Below are positions 19,974 to 31,900 of a DNA stretch of 64,000 nt, piece by piece. Position 1 is the stretch's first letter; each line of letters starts with the position of its first letter. This DNA comes from Lotmaria passim (taxonomy: Eukaryota; Euglenozoa; Kinetoplastea; Trypanosomatida; Trypanosomatidae): positions 248,001-312,000 of the forward strand of contig CP140205.1 in the NCBI GenBank assembly GCA_037349495.1, given 5' to 3'. The notes under the pieces were generated by a model. It was not told the DNA's origin, did not search any database, and saw only the letters and a program-made list of their open reading frames with translations. The position numbers and the translations under genes are program-made.

Positions 19974-22900
19974 GAACAGCAACAACGCTGATCATAGTAT
20001 GCGTTCTTTTTTTTTTTTTTAGCCGCCGCGTTTTCTTCCAATCCTCAAACCTTAGGAAGAAAAAAATCAAGGTTGCAAAGCTCATTTTCATCTTTGACCG
20101 AAGAACCGGAAAAAAGAAAGAGAGAAGAACAAAAAGAAAAGAAGTAGGCAAGCAAAGGACAGGAAAACAATGGCTCTACACTCAAAACGAACGAAGCACA
20201 CATTTGTCTTTTTTTTTTTTTTAATTTCCTCTCCCCCAGAAAAAGAAGGCCTTGATTTCTTCCGTTCCCCTTTCCCCTCTTCCCGTTCTTTTCTCCCCTT
20301 CGCCTCGATGAAGCAATTTATTTTTTTTTTTTATTCTGTTTTTTTTTTTTTTTTATTTTCGTCATATCAATATTGAAAGGATGCATCGACTGTCTGTTTT
20401 TTTTTTTTGATTATTTCTCACCGTTCCTGCTTCTGATATGACGTTCTTTTTTTTTTTTTTATTACTTTGGACTCTCTCATCACGAAAGGAGGGATAATGC
20501 TTGTCATGTACCCTGGTTCTGGTTTTGGTATATATATATTTTTCTTTTTTGTTTAACAGTGTCTCTTTCTCTCTCTCTCTCTTTTTTTTTTTTTTCTCTC
20601 TTTGACACAGCCGCTCGGGCTGGGAGACGCATGTGAAACAAAGATTGCTTTTGAAAGGGACAACGATGACGCAAAAAGGCAGAGGTCGAGGGGGAGGGGT
20701 GCGTACACGTTTGTTCACAAAGAACATCTGAGGAGAGAAGAGAGAAGAGAGAGAAAAAAAAAACAATAATCCATTGCCTTTTTTTTTTCTTGGTGGATTC
20801 AACAGATGTGGAAGCCTCTTTTTTTTTTTGTTGTTGTTGTCGCTGCTTTGCTTTTCCCTTCACATCTTCCGCTCCTCATTCTTTTCGTAAGGCACGTGAA
20901 TACTGTGGCCGCAGACATACATCCACAGTTTACACAGACACATACAAAAAAAAAAAAAAACAGTTTTAAACGCGGAACACTACCAAAAAAAAAAAAAAAC
21001 AGAAAAAACACCACCACAACAATTATTTGGTTTATGTTCTTTTTTTTATCTTATTTTTTGTATTTTCTTACCTAAAGGCCGAACGCGCTGAGGAAAAGCG
21101 TCACAATCGAAAACATGTACCGAGCAGCACCGTTTTGAGCAACAACCTTCCTTTCTTCCTCTCTTTTTGTTTTTCTTTCATTTGTCTTGTATTTTCGGTT
21201 TTCCAATTACTTCGAAGTCAAACCTGAATAGTGTCTATGTCGTTCTTTTTTTTTTGTTCTTTTTTTTTTTTTTCTTTCCCGGGTTTGTTTTGGCTTCAAA
21301 AAAAAAAGAAGAAAAAGTATGTGTCAAACCATAGATGGTGGGGCGTTTCAGAAAGCAGAATTGCCAAGCTCTGTTTTCTGGTGGTTTTTCGAGCGGAACG
21401 CAGTTGTTGGAAGCCACTTAAACGTTGACAACACCCCCCTTCTCTCCTTTCCTCCTTTCCTCTCCCTTCCCCTCCTAAAGACCAAAAAAAAAAAAAAGAG
21501 AAACATAGGTAAAGTAAAAAGAAAATGGAAACAAAATAGGTGCTAGGTTGTTTGTTTGAAAAGCTGGCGTTTTTTTTTTCTCTTTTGATTCCTCTTATTT
21601 CAAAAGCTCGTTGACTGGAGAGAACAACAACAACAACAAAAAAAAAGTAGGGCAAGGAAAAGAGGTAAAACGAGGTAAAAACGCATGTGAATTTAGAGTT
21701 TTTGTAGTGCTTGAAGACTAATTATTATGTTATACTTTTTTTTTTTTTCCCTTTCGTGCTTACACACAGAGGCTGAAGTAATGAACGGCGTTGTGTCATC
21801 TAATTGATGAAACGAAGCGCCCAGCTTGCTTTCTATCTCCCTTTCACTTACAAAAAAAAAAAAAGAAAGCAAAACACGTGTTCCATCAGCCTCGTTGTTT
21901 TACATTTCTTTCCTTTTTTTTTTAAAAATGCAAAGGTGCTAATTGCAGTCGTCTGCCCTTCCTTCATTTGAGCTTTTGCTATCTATTGAAAATGCTCTGT
22001 GCTATTTCTCGGTCTTCTCTTTTTGTTCACAGGCGTTTCTTTCTTTCTTTTTTTTTCAAGGCAGCCTTCGCAGCTGTTCTCACGTTATGTGTGTGTGTGT
22101 GTGTGTGTTTGTGTGTGTATATATATGTGTGTGTTGTTTACAGTGTACTTCCAACGTATCCTTGTATCTATGTTGTGGTAAAGTGTGCAGTCCACATCGC
22201 CAAATGATCGGGTTCTTCTGAGAAGGCAAAAACGCTGCCATAGCATCCAAGAGTGCTATGTTTTGCCATTTGTTTTTTTTTTTCCCTTCTACCGCAATAC
22301 GACTGATGCTCTTTAAGTCGTTAGCGGCGTCGACAAGACAACAAGATTTGAGGGAAAATTGCCAGCCGAGATGGCCGCACCAGGGCTCAATTTCGTCTCT
22401 TTTAATGTCTGGCAAAGCAATTCCTGGAGTCACAGTTCATTTTTTTTTCGCTTATGGAGCAGGTTGGAAAAACAGGTAAACACCTCATGCATTTGCTTAT
22501 CAGCTTTGTGTGAAAACCCCTTTTTTTTGTGACTTCACTCTTTGGTTTCTGCTTCTTGTTCCCTGGTTGTCGTACACTGCGTTTTTTTTTGTATCTTACG
22601 TTTGTGCCTTCTTTTTTTTTTGTCTCTCTGTGAGTACGGCGTCGTGACGCTTGTTTGATAGGCGGAGGTGCTGTTTATGTTTATGTGTGTGTAGGTATAA
22701 CTCAATGACTGTTTTTTTTTTTTTGGTACTTTTTGTGCTTTTCTCCTCCAACTTCCTTTTTTTTTTTTTACTTGGAGCTGTTGTCATTTTTTTTTTTTGT
22801 ATTCTTCCACGTGATTTACAAACATGCGCACAGTGAGATAAACCGGTTTTCTCTTTTTGTTTTTCTCTTTCCTTTGAGCAAGAGAACGGAAAAGCGCGAC

Positions 22901-24312
22901 TCACTGCCTAAACCACTCAGGGAAGGCTCTGGTTAGAGTTTCTTCTTCTTTGTCGTTTTTTTTTTTCTTAATGGGAGGGTGCTGTTTTTGTTTTGTTTTG
23001 TTCTGTTTGTTTAACGAAAAAGTGAGGAAAAGGCTGTTGTTTTTTTTGTTTCTCTTTTTTTTTTTTTTCTAGTATCGAAGAGGCGAGGAGAGCTGCTGAC
23101 CCACCTCTTCATTGTACATGGTGTTTTGTCGGCGTTTGCGCCATGCAACGAGCTGTCTGTGGCTTTTTATGCTGTTTTACGTTGGGGTTTATATTTAAAT
23201 CGTGGCTCTTTGTGATGTTCAATTCAATCTGTTTTTTTTCTTTTACTCATTTGCTAAGTTCACCGTAAGCTTGACAACAACAACAAAAAAAGTTGTAATA
23301 TTTGAGCAGAACAACGAGACCATCTCGCTTGATGCTGAGGTATCGTAAAAGATGAAGGAGGAGACCGTGCTTCGGCCTTTGTTTTCAGTTCTCGTGCATA
23401 TGTTGAGATGAGGTGGATGAAGGCACCGTCTATAGCTTCACACCTCTTGTCTTCACCGGTTCGCATCAGTTGTTCACTTTACAGTAACTGAAAGAACTAC
23501 TGGCGTTGCTTTTGTCTCAGTGCACTGCTGCAGCAAGAGACGAGGAAAAAAAAAAAGGCAAAACACGCTTACACAAAAGCACCGACTCGCGTATAAACAG
23601 CTCTGGATGTTGGCTGCTTTGAGGGAATCCGACAACAATGTGTGTACATGTGTGTGCGTCCATTTGAAAAAAAAAAAAAACAAAGGCAAACGTTAACACA
23701 GTAACATTTTTTTTTTCAATTTCACTACTCTCCCTTACTTTTTTTTCTGTTTGTTCTTTTTTTTTTTCGCTTTACCTGACAACATACACTCATTTACTCT
23801 CGCGCCGATCACTATAAACGTGATCCTTTGAAAGCTTGTCTCTTCACATCTCGGCACAGATCCAACAAACAAATACGCACACACACACACACATACACAG
23901 TCATTTCTTTTTTATTCTTGCTTTCTTTTTTCCAGTGCTCTGTTGTTCTCTTTCGAACCCTTCACGCCGCGATCATCTATTAAACAGCTGCACTGTGCCT
24001 CTTCGAAACTGCTTTTTTTTCTGCCACTCTTCTGGATCCTCAAACGCTAGAGTTTGCGATACCCCTTTTTTTTTTGTGTTTTCTTCCTTTCACGTGTTGA
24101 TGCTGCTTGACGACACACACTTTTTGTTTTTCTACTTCGTCGAATAGAAGCTGAGCCGTGTAGGTACATTTACATTTCTATTTGCCATCGGTGCCGTACG
24201 TATTTCGTGTGACAATACCACCACCCATCTGCTCGTATGTGATTTATTTATATATAAGCACGCTTAAGCTGCTTCCCTTTCCTGTTTTTTTTTTCTCCTT
24301 CATTTGTTCCTT
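19974..24312. other. 4.3 kb gene desert
   Basis: No convincing gene on either strand. Open frames encode homopolymeric Phe or Lys and match nothing. T-runs and A-runs of 9-16 bases are very dense. GT/TG repeats lie at about 22088-22136, and a CA repeat at about 23877-23891. Two patches of normal composition stand out: 22200-22450, which includes a stem-loop at 22225-22267, and 23270-23480. Several T/C tracts followed by AG exist, so alternative splice and poly(A) sites are likely. Confidence 0.65.
22225..22267 (+). other. Stem-loop with bulge in gene desert
   Basis: GGCAAAA (22225-22231) and CATAGCA (22239-22245) pair with the contiguous right arm TGCTATGTTTTGCC (22254-22267). That is 14 base pairs with a 7-base bulge on the left and an 8-base loop. 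It lies in a patch of ordinary composition inside the T-rich desert. It could be a 3' UTR element of the MKT1-like gene or a small RNA; nothing else identifies it. Confidence 0.5.
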
Positions 24313-27300
24313 ATGACTGCACCCAGCCACTCAAAGCGGTCGCGCAAGGAGGTGCGGCTAGGAAAGAACCCCGACGTCGTATACTGCGAGGAGGACCGCA
24401 TTGGCCAGGGTCAGTTCGGCACCGTTTACCGCGGTTTATGTCCTGCCACGAACACCGTCGTGGCCGTGAAGCTGCTGCGCGACTTGCTCTCCGCGGGAAA
24501 TAGCGAAGTCGTTAGTCGGGGTCGCACTGCGGCGCCAGAGACGGAGACCACCCACGACTCGAAAAATGGCGCAACCACCGCGGCGAAGCCACGCCCGCGA
24601 TTCCCTTCGGAGCTGGAGCTGCTGTGGACTCTCCGCGGTGACCACTGCCCCAACATCGTCCACGTTCTCTCTGTGTGGAATAAGCCACGCAAGCACCACT
24701 CCAATGCAAGCGGCAACGCTGGCAAGGCCGCTGGCGGTGGCGAAAGCGACGGTGCAAATCAGCCGTCGTCGGCCTCTGCTGCCCGTACCGCTGACACGCG
24801 GGAGCGTCACTCCAATGTGTACGTGCTCGTGACGGAGTACTGCGAGGGCGGCGACCTGCAGCACCGCCTGCAGGCCCTCGACTCGAACGTGCCGGCCCAC
24901 GTCGCCCGTTCCTTCACCTACCAGCTGTGTAACGCTCTCTACACCCTGAAGCGGCGCCGCATTGTGCACCGCGACATCAAACCAGCAAATCTGCTGCTTA
25001 GCACGCGTGACTGGGAGACGGCGACGCTGAAGGTGGCGGACTTCGGGATGGCTAAAGCGGCACCAGTACCCAAAGCCGTGAAGAGTGACTCTACAAACAG
25101 CGGCAGGGAAGATGGGGATGCTGCGGCTACGGCCACGAGTGGACTGCTTCACGACGGCGACGACGACGAGAGCAGCACACTGCCTTCCACTCTCTTCTAC
25201 TCTGAGATGGGTACGCCGATGTACATGTCACCGGAGCGCATTGCCGGGCAACCCTACGACTACAAAGCCGACGTCTACTCCGCCGGGATGGTGTTGCTAG
25301 AGATGATGCGCGGCGCCTGCGTGCGGGTGACGCGGGTGTCGCAGCTGCGGACGATGGTGCCAGAGACAATTCAGCGGATGCGGGTGCGCTACACCGCAAA
25401 AGGTGAGGCGCCGCCAGCGTGGCTGGACTTGGTGCAGAGGATGACCGCCACCGATCCGGCGCTGCGCTACTCCGTCGAGGACGTGCTGCGGCACACATGG
25501 TTCACGGAGGCCGTCGGGCCGGCGCTCCCTCCACTGACGTTTGCATTGCCGCCAGAGGCGCAGCAGCGAAAGGCTGTGGGGACGGCTGTCAATGATGCGG
25601 CAGCAGAAGACACCGCCGTCACCGTAGCTGCGACATCAGACGCTGCCCACGAGATGGAGGGGGTACATGGCGTTGACAGCTCCCCTGGCCAACCAGCTGC
25701 TACGACTGCTGCTACCATGGATCCCTCCACTGTGGCAGCTGCGGATGCTCCTTCCTCCAACCCTGCTCCAAACGATGACGCGGTGCACGAGACGGTGACA
25801 AAGGCGCTCCCTTCACCGACGCCGGCGGAGGCCGCGGCAACCACGGCGAGTGGCGGCTGCCGTCGCCAGGAGCCGCTGTCGCACTGGACGCTGCTGGGTG
25901 TGTGTGCCGGCATCGACCCGCGGCACAACACAGCCCGCTGCGTCTACACCGGACTTGTTCCCAAGTCACGACACGGTGCACCGCTGAACACCACCACCAC
26001 CACCACCGCGACTACGGCTGTGCAGTCGACGGCGTTCTCGCTGCCCGCGGCGTGCGGACCGCACATCATCACACATGCCGTGCGCGGCTTCGTCGACGCC
26101 GTGTACCTCTATGTTCTTCAGGACGAGCTGGACCCTGTCGGCGGGCTCACCCTCGTGTCCTTTCTCGTTGAACTCGTGCAGAACGGCTTCGGGACCTACC
26201 TCGAGTGCCTGGAGTCGCTCGGCGGCGCGAATGCAAGCAGCACCGTAGCGACCACACCTAACACAAGTACGACGTTAGTAGCGGACAGCGGCAGCGGCAA
26301 CAACGCCGTGTGCGTGAACGGCCACCGTTTCGTCGTAAAGGACGTTGGGGGACTGCCAGAGGTATGGCGGCAGCTGATGGTGCGGCTGTCCCACGCGCAG
26401 GCCGTGTACAAGGCTCAGCTGCCGTCACGGATGCTGCAGGATGCGGCGCTGTGGCGGCGACGGGTGCTGACGGCGACGCTGCCCCCCGCCAACGCCGCCG
26501 GCGGCGGGAACGAGCCTGCCGAGGCGAGAGAGGCGGAGAACAGCAGACTGTATGCGGACTTGACGTCTTCCTCGGAAGGGGAAGCGGCCATGCCGGGTCT
26601 GCCGAACGTCGCCTCCATCACAAACGTCTCCGTCGCTGCTGCTGGTTCTGCAGCGGCGGAAGCAGCAGCAGCGACGTCATCGAGTCCGCCGCTTCGCGTT
26701 TACACATTGAGCACGCGAGCGGAGCAGCTGATCTTTGCCAAAGCCGTTGATTGTGTTCAGACCGAGGCACTCGCGGCGTTGATGGCCGCACCAGTGCTGC
26801 CGTCCCACGAATCTGCCGCGTTGTCGGCTGAGGACCGGCGAGCGAGCGCGCACAGCGGCGACGGAAACCCTCTTGACGCGGCGGATTGCTTGGAGGAGGA
26901 GGAGGCGGCAGCAGCGGCCGCCGCAAGGGCCCGTTGCAGCAGGGCTGCACGAGGGCTCTCGTCAGCACCGCCCGCACCGTTCGTAGCATCACCGGCAGGA
27001 CGACGACGACGTCCGTCATGGTCTGCAACTTTGACGGCCGCTAACGCCGTTGACGTGGCAGCTGCCATGCCATCACACCGCGGCATCGCCTTGCTGCGCG
27101 TGTTGCTGCAACGTGCTGTGCTAAACGCCGCGGAAGTCGGGCTGGAGTCGGAGAGCCTCGCCGCTACCACACGCAGTGCCCCTCTCGACCCGTCGGCAGT
27201 CTCGCCCGTCGCGAGTCAACGCGGCGGGCCGGCGAACCTCTCCACGACTCCACCACCACCGTCATGTGCGTCGCCGCCTGCGGCGGCGGTAGGCACGTCA

Positions 27301-27450
27301 TTGGAGGCCAGCGATGCGGAGCCGGGTGGGTGCGCTTTCGTGGTCCAAGTGCCCGTGTACGCGACGCTGCAGCCGTCGGACGTACAGGTGGTGGAGAGTT
27401 TATTGTGTGCGGCGACACGCGTCTTCATAAATGCCTGCAACGCCAGCTAG
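24313..27450 (+). CDS. Serine/threonine protein kinase, probable ATG1/ULK-type autophagy kinase
   Basis: A 1045-residue protein. The kinase domain is at the N-terminus (about residues 25-397): Gly-rich loop IGQGQFGTVYRG from residue 30, catalytic Lys53 (VAVK), HRDIKPANLLLS with catalytic Asp221, DFG Asp243 and the APE-type Glu308 (MSPE). All key residues are present, so it should be active. It carries two large low-complexity insertions, one before the hinge (about 115-160) and one in the activation segment (about 250-295). The C-terminal region has helical blocks near residues 580-640, 796-825 and 1020-1045. STRAEQLIFAKAVDCVQTEAL closely resembles the second MIT-type repeat of ULK1/Atg1, and the final block, DVQVVESLLCAATRVFINAC, resembles the last ULK1 helix. 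N-terminal kinase plus C-terminal tandem MIT is the ATG1 architecture. The family call is my inference by eye; kinase activity is well supported. The start is the first ATG; a TTG nine bases upstream is not needed. Confidence 0.85.
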   Translation: MTAPSHSKRSRKEVRLGKNPDVVYCEEDRIGQGQFGTVYRGLCPATNTVVAVKLLRDLLSAGNSEVVSRGRTAAPETETTHDSKNGATTAAKPRPRFPSELELLWTLRGDHCPNIVHVLSVWNKPRKHHSNASGNAGKAAGGGESDGANQPSSASAARTADTRERHSNVYVLVTEYCEGGDLQHRLQALDSNVPAHVARSFTYQLCNALYTLKRRRIVHRDIKPANLLLSTRDWETATLKVADFGMAKAAPVPKAVKSDSTNSGREDGDAAATATSGLLHDGDDDESSTLPSTLFYSEMGTPMYMSPERIAGQPYDYKADVYSAGMVLLEMMRGACVRVTRVSQLRTMVPETIQRMRVRYTAKGEAPPAWLDLVQRMTATDPALRYSVEDVLRHTWFTEAVGPALPPLTFALPPEAQQRKAVGTAVNDAAAEDTAVTVAATSDAAHEMEGVHGVDSSPGQPAATTAATMDPSTVAAADAPSSNPAPNDDAVHETVTKALPSPTPAEAAATTASGGCRRQEPLSHWTLLGVCAGIDPRHNTARCVYTGLVPKSRHGAPLNTTTTTTATTAVQSTAFSLPAACGPHIITHAVRGFVDAVYLYVLQDELDPVGGLTLVSFLVELVQNGFGTYLECLESLGGANASSTVATTPNTSTTLVADSGSGNNAVCVNGHRFVVKDVGGLPEVWRQLMVRLSHAQAVYKAQLPSRMLQDAALWRRRVLTATLPPANAAGGGNEPAEAREAENSRLYADLTSSSEGEAAMPGLPNVASITNVSVAAAGSAAAEAAAATSSSPPLRVYTLSTRAEQLIFAKAVDCVQTEALAALMAAPVLPSHESAALSAEDRRASAHSGDGNPLDAADCLEEEEAAAAAAARARCSRAARGLSSAPPAPFVASPAGRRRRPSWSATLTAANAVDVAAAMPSHRGIALLRVLLQRAVLNAAEVGLESESLAATTRSAPLDPSAVSPVASQRGGPANLSTTPPPPSCASPPAAAVGTSLEASDAEPGGCAFVVQVPVYATLQPSDVQVVESLLCAATRVFINACNAS

Positions 27451-28994
27451 AGGGACAACGCCTGATGTGTGTGTGCTTCTTTTTTTTTTTTTGTACTCGC
27501 TTCATCCGCTTTCCCCTCTCCCTTGAGAAGTAACGTGGAAGTTGGTGCCATCGTCTGGAGCACTGTAGACAAACTGTTTCCCCGGTTTGTGTGGCACACT
27601 TTTTTACTACTGCGCTTTTTAGAGAATAGTTCAGCGTTCTGGCGCCACTTCTTTTTTTTTTTTCTATTTAAGCTCTGCTTCCCCGTTTTGTTTTCTATTT
27701 TATTTTGGCGTTCTCTGGTTGCCGTGCTTTTTTTTTTTTTTCGAGATCTTCTTTTGCTCATTTATGAACTTATATTTTGTTTTACTTTATTTCGATTTAC
27801 TGTTATTATTATTATCACTTTTTTTTTTTTTGTATTTGCCGCATGGCGGCATATGAAAAGAGCTCCAAAACTAAACAATACACACACACACACACACAAT
27901 AAAAGAAGATGACGGACAAAGGCGATTGATAACAAAATGAAAGACGTGCAACGCTGCGAGCTTATTATCATTATTTTCTCCTGCCGCGATGAGATTTCAG
28001 AAGCTGGTAGGGGATGGGCGAGCCTTCTTCGTCGGAAAAAGGACCATTTGCTCTTCTGCGCGGAAGCGTCGCTTACTTCAAGTTGCGGGAGTGGTCACTA
28101 GTGTTCACAGTAGCAGACAACAACAACAACGCAAAGAGAGAGAGAGAGAGAGAAAGGCGTGCGTTCTTCTCCCGTCTTTACCGGCCTGTGGATGAGAAAG
28201 GTGAAGGGCAACTGCTTCTGTATTTGCGCTAATAAGGAAGGAGCACGTGAGCGCTTTTCCACCAGTCTCACGTGGATCAGAACACACGCACAGATGCCCA
28301 GGTATAGATGATCAGGTTGCCTCTCTTTCCTTCCCCGTCTCCCCATGTGTCCACTCCCTTCTCTCTCTCTCTTTTTTTTTTTTTTTTGTTTGTTTGTTAC
28401 GCATCACGCTACAGAATTACCACTACACTCTTGTCTTGTCTTTTTTTTTTTTCCCCCTGTTTTAGCACAGTAAGAAGCACCAGGACAGCTGCAAACAAGA
28501 AAAAGAAAGAAGAAAAAAAAAAAAAGAACATAAAAGAGAATATCGTTTGTACAAGAAGAAGAACGGCAGCCTCTCTCTCTCTCTCCTTGCGTCGTTTGAG
28601 TAGATAGGTAGCGTCGCCGCTTTCTGTTTTTTTTTTTTCATCTTTGTCAGTTGGCTTTGAAATACACACACACACACACACATTAGCACCATTGTGGCAA
28701 CAGCAGCAGCTGAGTTTTCCCCTTACTATCTTTGTAGATGCGTGGCTGGCTCCCGGTCGTTTGGTGATTGACGTTTACTTCACTATTTGGTTGTGTAGCT
28801 TCGAAAACGTTGATTTCAGCGTGGTTGAATATTTTCGTGTTAGTCTGAAAGGCAGAAAAAGGGATTAAAAAAAAAGGCGGAACATATTTTTTTTTTTCGG
28901 TTTGCGAGCTTTCTTTTCCTTCGTTTACAATCCACTCAGCTACAATAACAAAAAAAGAAGAGCATAGCGTACTCCAGTTTTTCTACCAGCGTTC
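27451..28994. other. 1.5 kb intergenic region
   Basis: No gene seen. Contains CA repeats (about 27880-27898 and 28663-28682), a GA repeat (about 28135-28153), T-runs, and an 8-bp perfect inverted repeat, CACGTGAG (28244-28251) with CTCACGTG (28267-28274), around a 15-base loop. Confidence 0.65.
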
Positions 28995-31900
28995 ATGTTG
29001 CGCAGCAACAATGAATACGCAAGGCAGCGTGCGGGACCACTGCCCCCGCCGTCTCCATCCTCCTCCTCCTCACAGGCCATGGCCGCCAACGCCGCCGACG
29101 CGTCCTCGCTGCCTGACCAGTATTCTCCACCGAATCTCTTGTCGCGCGGCCTCGTCCCACCACTGCTGCACTCCCCACCACCCAGTAGTGACGTCAGACC
29201 TCCGCAACAACAGCAGCTGCACTCTGCACCGCAAGCTTCGCTGAGTCGTGCAGGCCAGCCCTACGCGGCCCTCACCCCGGAGCGCGAAGACGCGTTACGG
29301 GCAAAAGGCCGGCAGCTGCTGGAGGAGCACCGTCGCGAGATCGCTGGTGGGGACGGCGTCGCGTACAGCCCAGAGGAGAGAGCGGCACTGCAGCAACGTG
29401 GTATGGAGCTGCTCCGCGCGGCACGGGAAGAGGCAGCGGCAAACGGCGGCCAACACGTGCCCGCCCCGCTGCTAAGCGCCGCCGCCCGCGTGGCGGCCGC
29501 CACGGCAGCGACGACGCGGCGACGCGGCAGGAGCAGCGGCCACGATGGCCGCCGCAGCCATAGCAGCCATCGCGACGACAGCGGTGAAGGCGGGGAAGGC
29601 GACAGGGTGAACGAGCCAGCTGCCGCAGCGCTGGTCCACTCTCCCCAACAGCAGACAACGCAGTCACAGACGAAAGAGGCGCACGCGGTGGCCGCAGCGC
29701 CGCAGCCCCCCATGCAGGAGTTGATGGCAGAGGTGGCACGACTGCGACAGCTCGTCGCGGCGCAGCAGGCGGAGCTGTCTGCCACCCACGCCGCACCACC
29801 ACCACCAGCGCCGCCGTCCTCGCCTTCGTCTTCGCAGTCTGCAGAGGTGTTCACCGCGGCACAGCTGGAGTCGGCGCGGCAGGATTTGATTCGGCAGTTT
29901 AATCAGCACATGGCGCAGTGCGAGCAAGCGAATCAGAACTACTGGGCGCAAGTGTCGGCTGAGCATCAGCAGGTGGTGACCACGCTGCAGAACGAGTGCG
30001 CAGCACTCAAGCGTGAAATCGCGGCGACGCAGTCCGCACAACACGCCGAGAACGAGTCCGCTGCGGAGGCGGCCGCGTCGCTGCATCAAGCCGTGACGGT
30101 GCTGAAGCGGGAACTGAACGAGGCTCAGCAGGAATGCGCTGCCGCCCGCCTCGCACGTGAGGCGGCGGAGCAGGAGGTGCACCTTTTGACGGAGCAACTG
30201 CGTGAGCAGAGCGACGAGTTGGTGCACCTCCAAAACCAGCTCTCGGCGGCGGTGGCGGAGATGCAGGCGGCACACGCTGAGACGGAGCAAGCAGCGCGGA
30301 CGGGGAGCGCAGAACTGCAGGCCATCCGCGACCGTCTTCTAGAGTCGGAGAGCGCGTACAGCGAACTTGAGGAGCAAAACGCTGAGCTACGCGCCGCCAA
30401 CGCGAGGCTGGAGGCTTCAGCTCTTACCGCCACTCCCGCCGTCGCTACCACGCCACCTACCCATGACGCCGCGAATCCGTTCGCTGACGAAGACGCCGAG
30501 GATCCGTTCGGCGGACCATCAAACACAGTGTCCATTGCAGCTCCCTTTGCTGCTTCGGCCCCTGCCGTTGACCACAACGAGCTGCATGCGGCTCGCCAGC
30601 GCATCGCTGAGCTGCAGGAGCGAAACGATGACCTGGCAGCTTCGAATGCGGAGCTGAAGGCCACCATTGGAAGGCTGGAGGCTGCGCGTGTGACGACGGC
30701 CTTTGCAGCTCCTGCTGTTGCCGCCCACGACGTGGGGAACCCGTTTGTGGACGAAGACGCGGAGGATCCGTTCGGCGGCTCCTCACACGCCGCTCCTGCT
30801 GCTGCTCCTGCTGTTAGTAGTGGCAGTGCTGCGGCTGATGCGGACAATGAGCTGGCGGTGGCACGTCAGCGCATTGCTGAGCTGGAGGCAAGGTGTGCTG
30901 ACTTGGAAGCGGTCGCGGCGGAGCTGGAGGCCGCCAACGCAAAGCGAGATGACGATCCAAACACCGCGGTTTCTGCGGCGGCTCGCGCGCCACACGAGGG
31001 TGACGCTGAAAAGCCATTTGCTGATGGTGATGCCGAAGACCCTTGTGACGGCTTCTCACACGCAGCCCCGCTTTCTGCGCCTACTGCGTCCGACGAGAGC
31101 GAGCTGACAGCTGCTCGACAGCGCATCGCTGAACTTGAGGAGCAAAACGCTGAGCTACGCGCCGCCAACGCGAGGCTGGAGGCTTCAGCTCTTACCGCCA
31201 CTCCCGCCGTCGCTACCACGCCACCTACCCATGACGCCGCGAATCCGTTCGCTGACGAAGACGCCGAGGATCCGTTCGGCGGACCATCAAACACAGTGTC
31301 CATTGCAGCTCCCTTTGCTGCTTCGGCCCCTGCCGTTGACCACAACGAGCTGCATGCGGCTCGCCAGCGCATCGCTGAGCTGCAGGAGCGAAACGATGAC
31401 CTGGCAGCTTCGAATGCGGAGCTGAAGGCCACCATTGGAAGGCTGGAGGCTGCGCGTGTGACGACGGCCTTTGCAGCTCCTGCTGTTGCCGCCCACGACG
31501 TGGGGAACCCGTTTGTGGACGAAGACGCGGAGGATCCGTTCGGCGGCTCCTCACACGCCGCTCCTGCTGCTGCTCCTGCTGTTAGTAGTGGCAGTGCTGC
31601 GGCTGATGCGGACAATGAGCTGGCGGTGGCACGTCAGCGCATTGCTGAGCTGGAGGCAAGGTGTGCTGACTTGGAAGCGGTCGCGGCGGAGCTGGAGGCC
31701 GCCAACGCAAAGCGAGATGACGATCCAAACACCGCGGTTTCTGCGGCGGCTCGCGCGCCACACGAGGGTGACGCTGAAAAGCCATTTGCTGATGGTGATG
31801 CCGAAGACCCTTGTGACGGCTTCTCACACGCAGCCCCGCTTTCTGCGCCTACTGCGTCCGACGAGAGCGAGCTGACAGCTGCTCGACAGCGCATCGCTGA

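Noticed and set aside
22258-22480. Degenerate trypanosomatid retroposon (SIDER-like)
   Set aside because: Composition differs from its surroundings, but I see no poly-A tail, target-site duplication or recognisable signature, so I leave it as an unexplained island.
20170-24147. Many 60-120 codon frames rich in Phe, Ser or Lys across the deserts
   Set aside because: They arise from poly-T and poly-A runs, show no coding-type third-position bias and no conserved motif. The same holds for similar frames elsewhere between genes.
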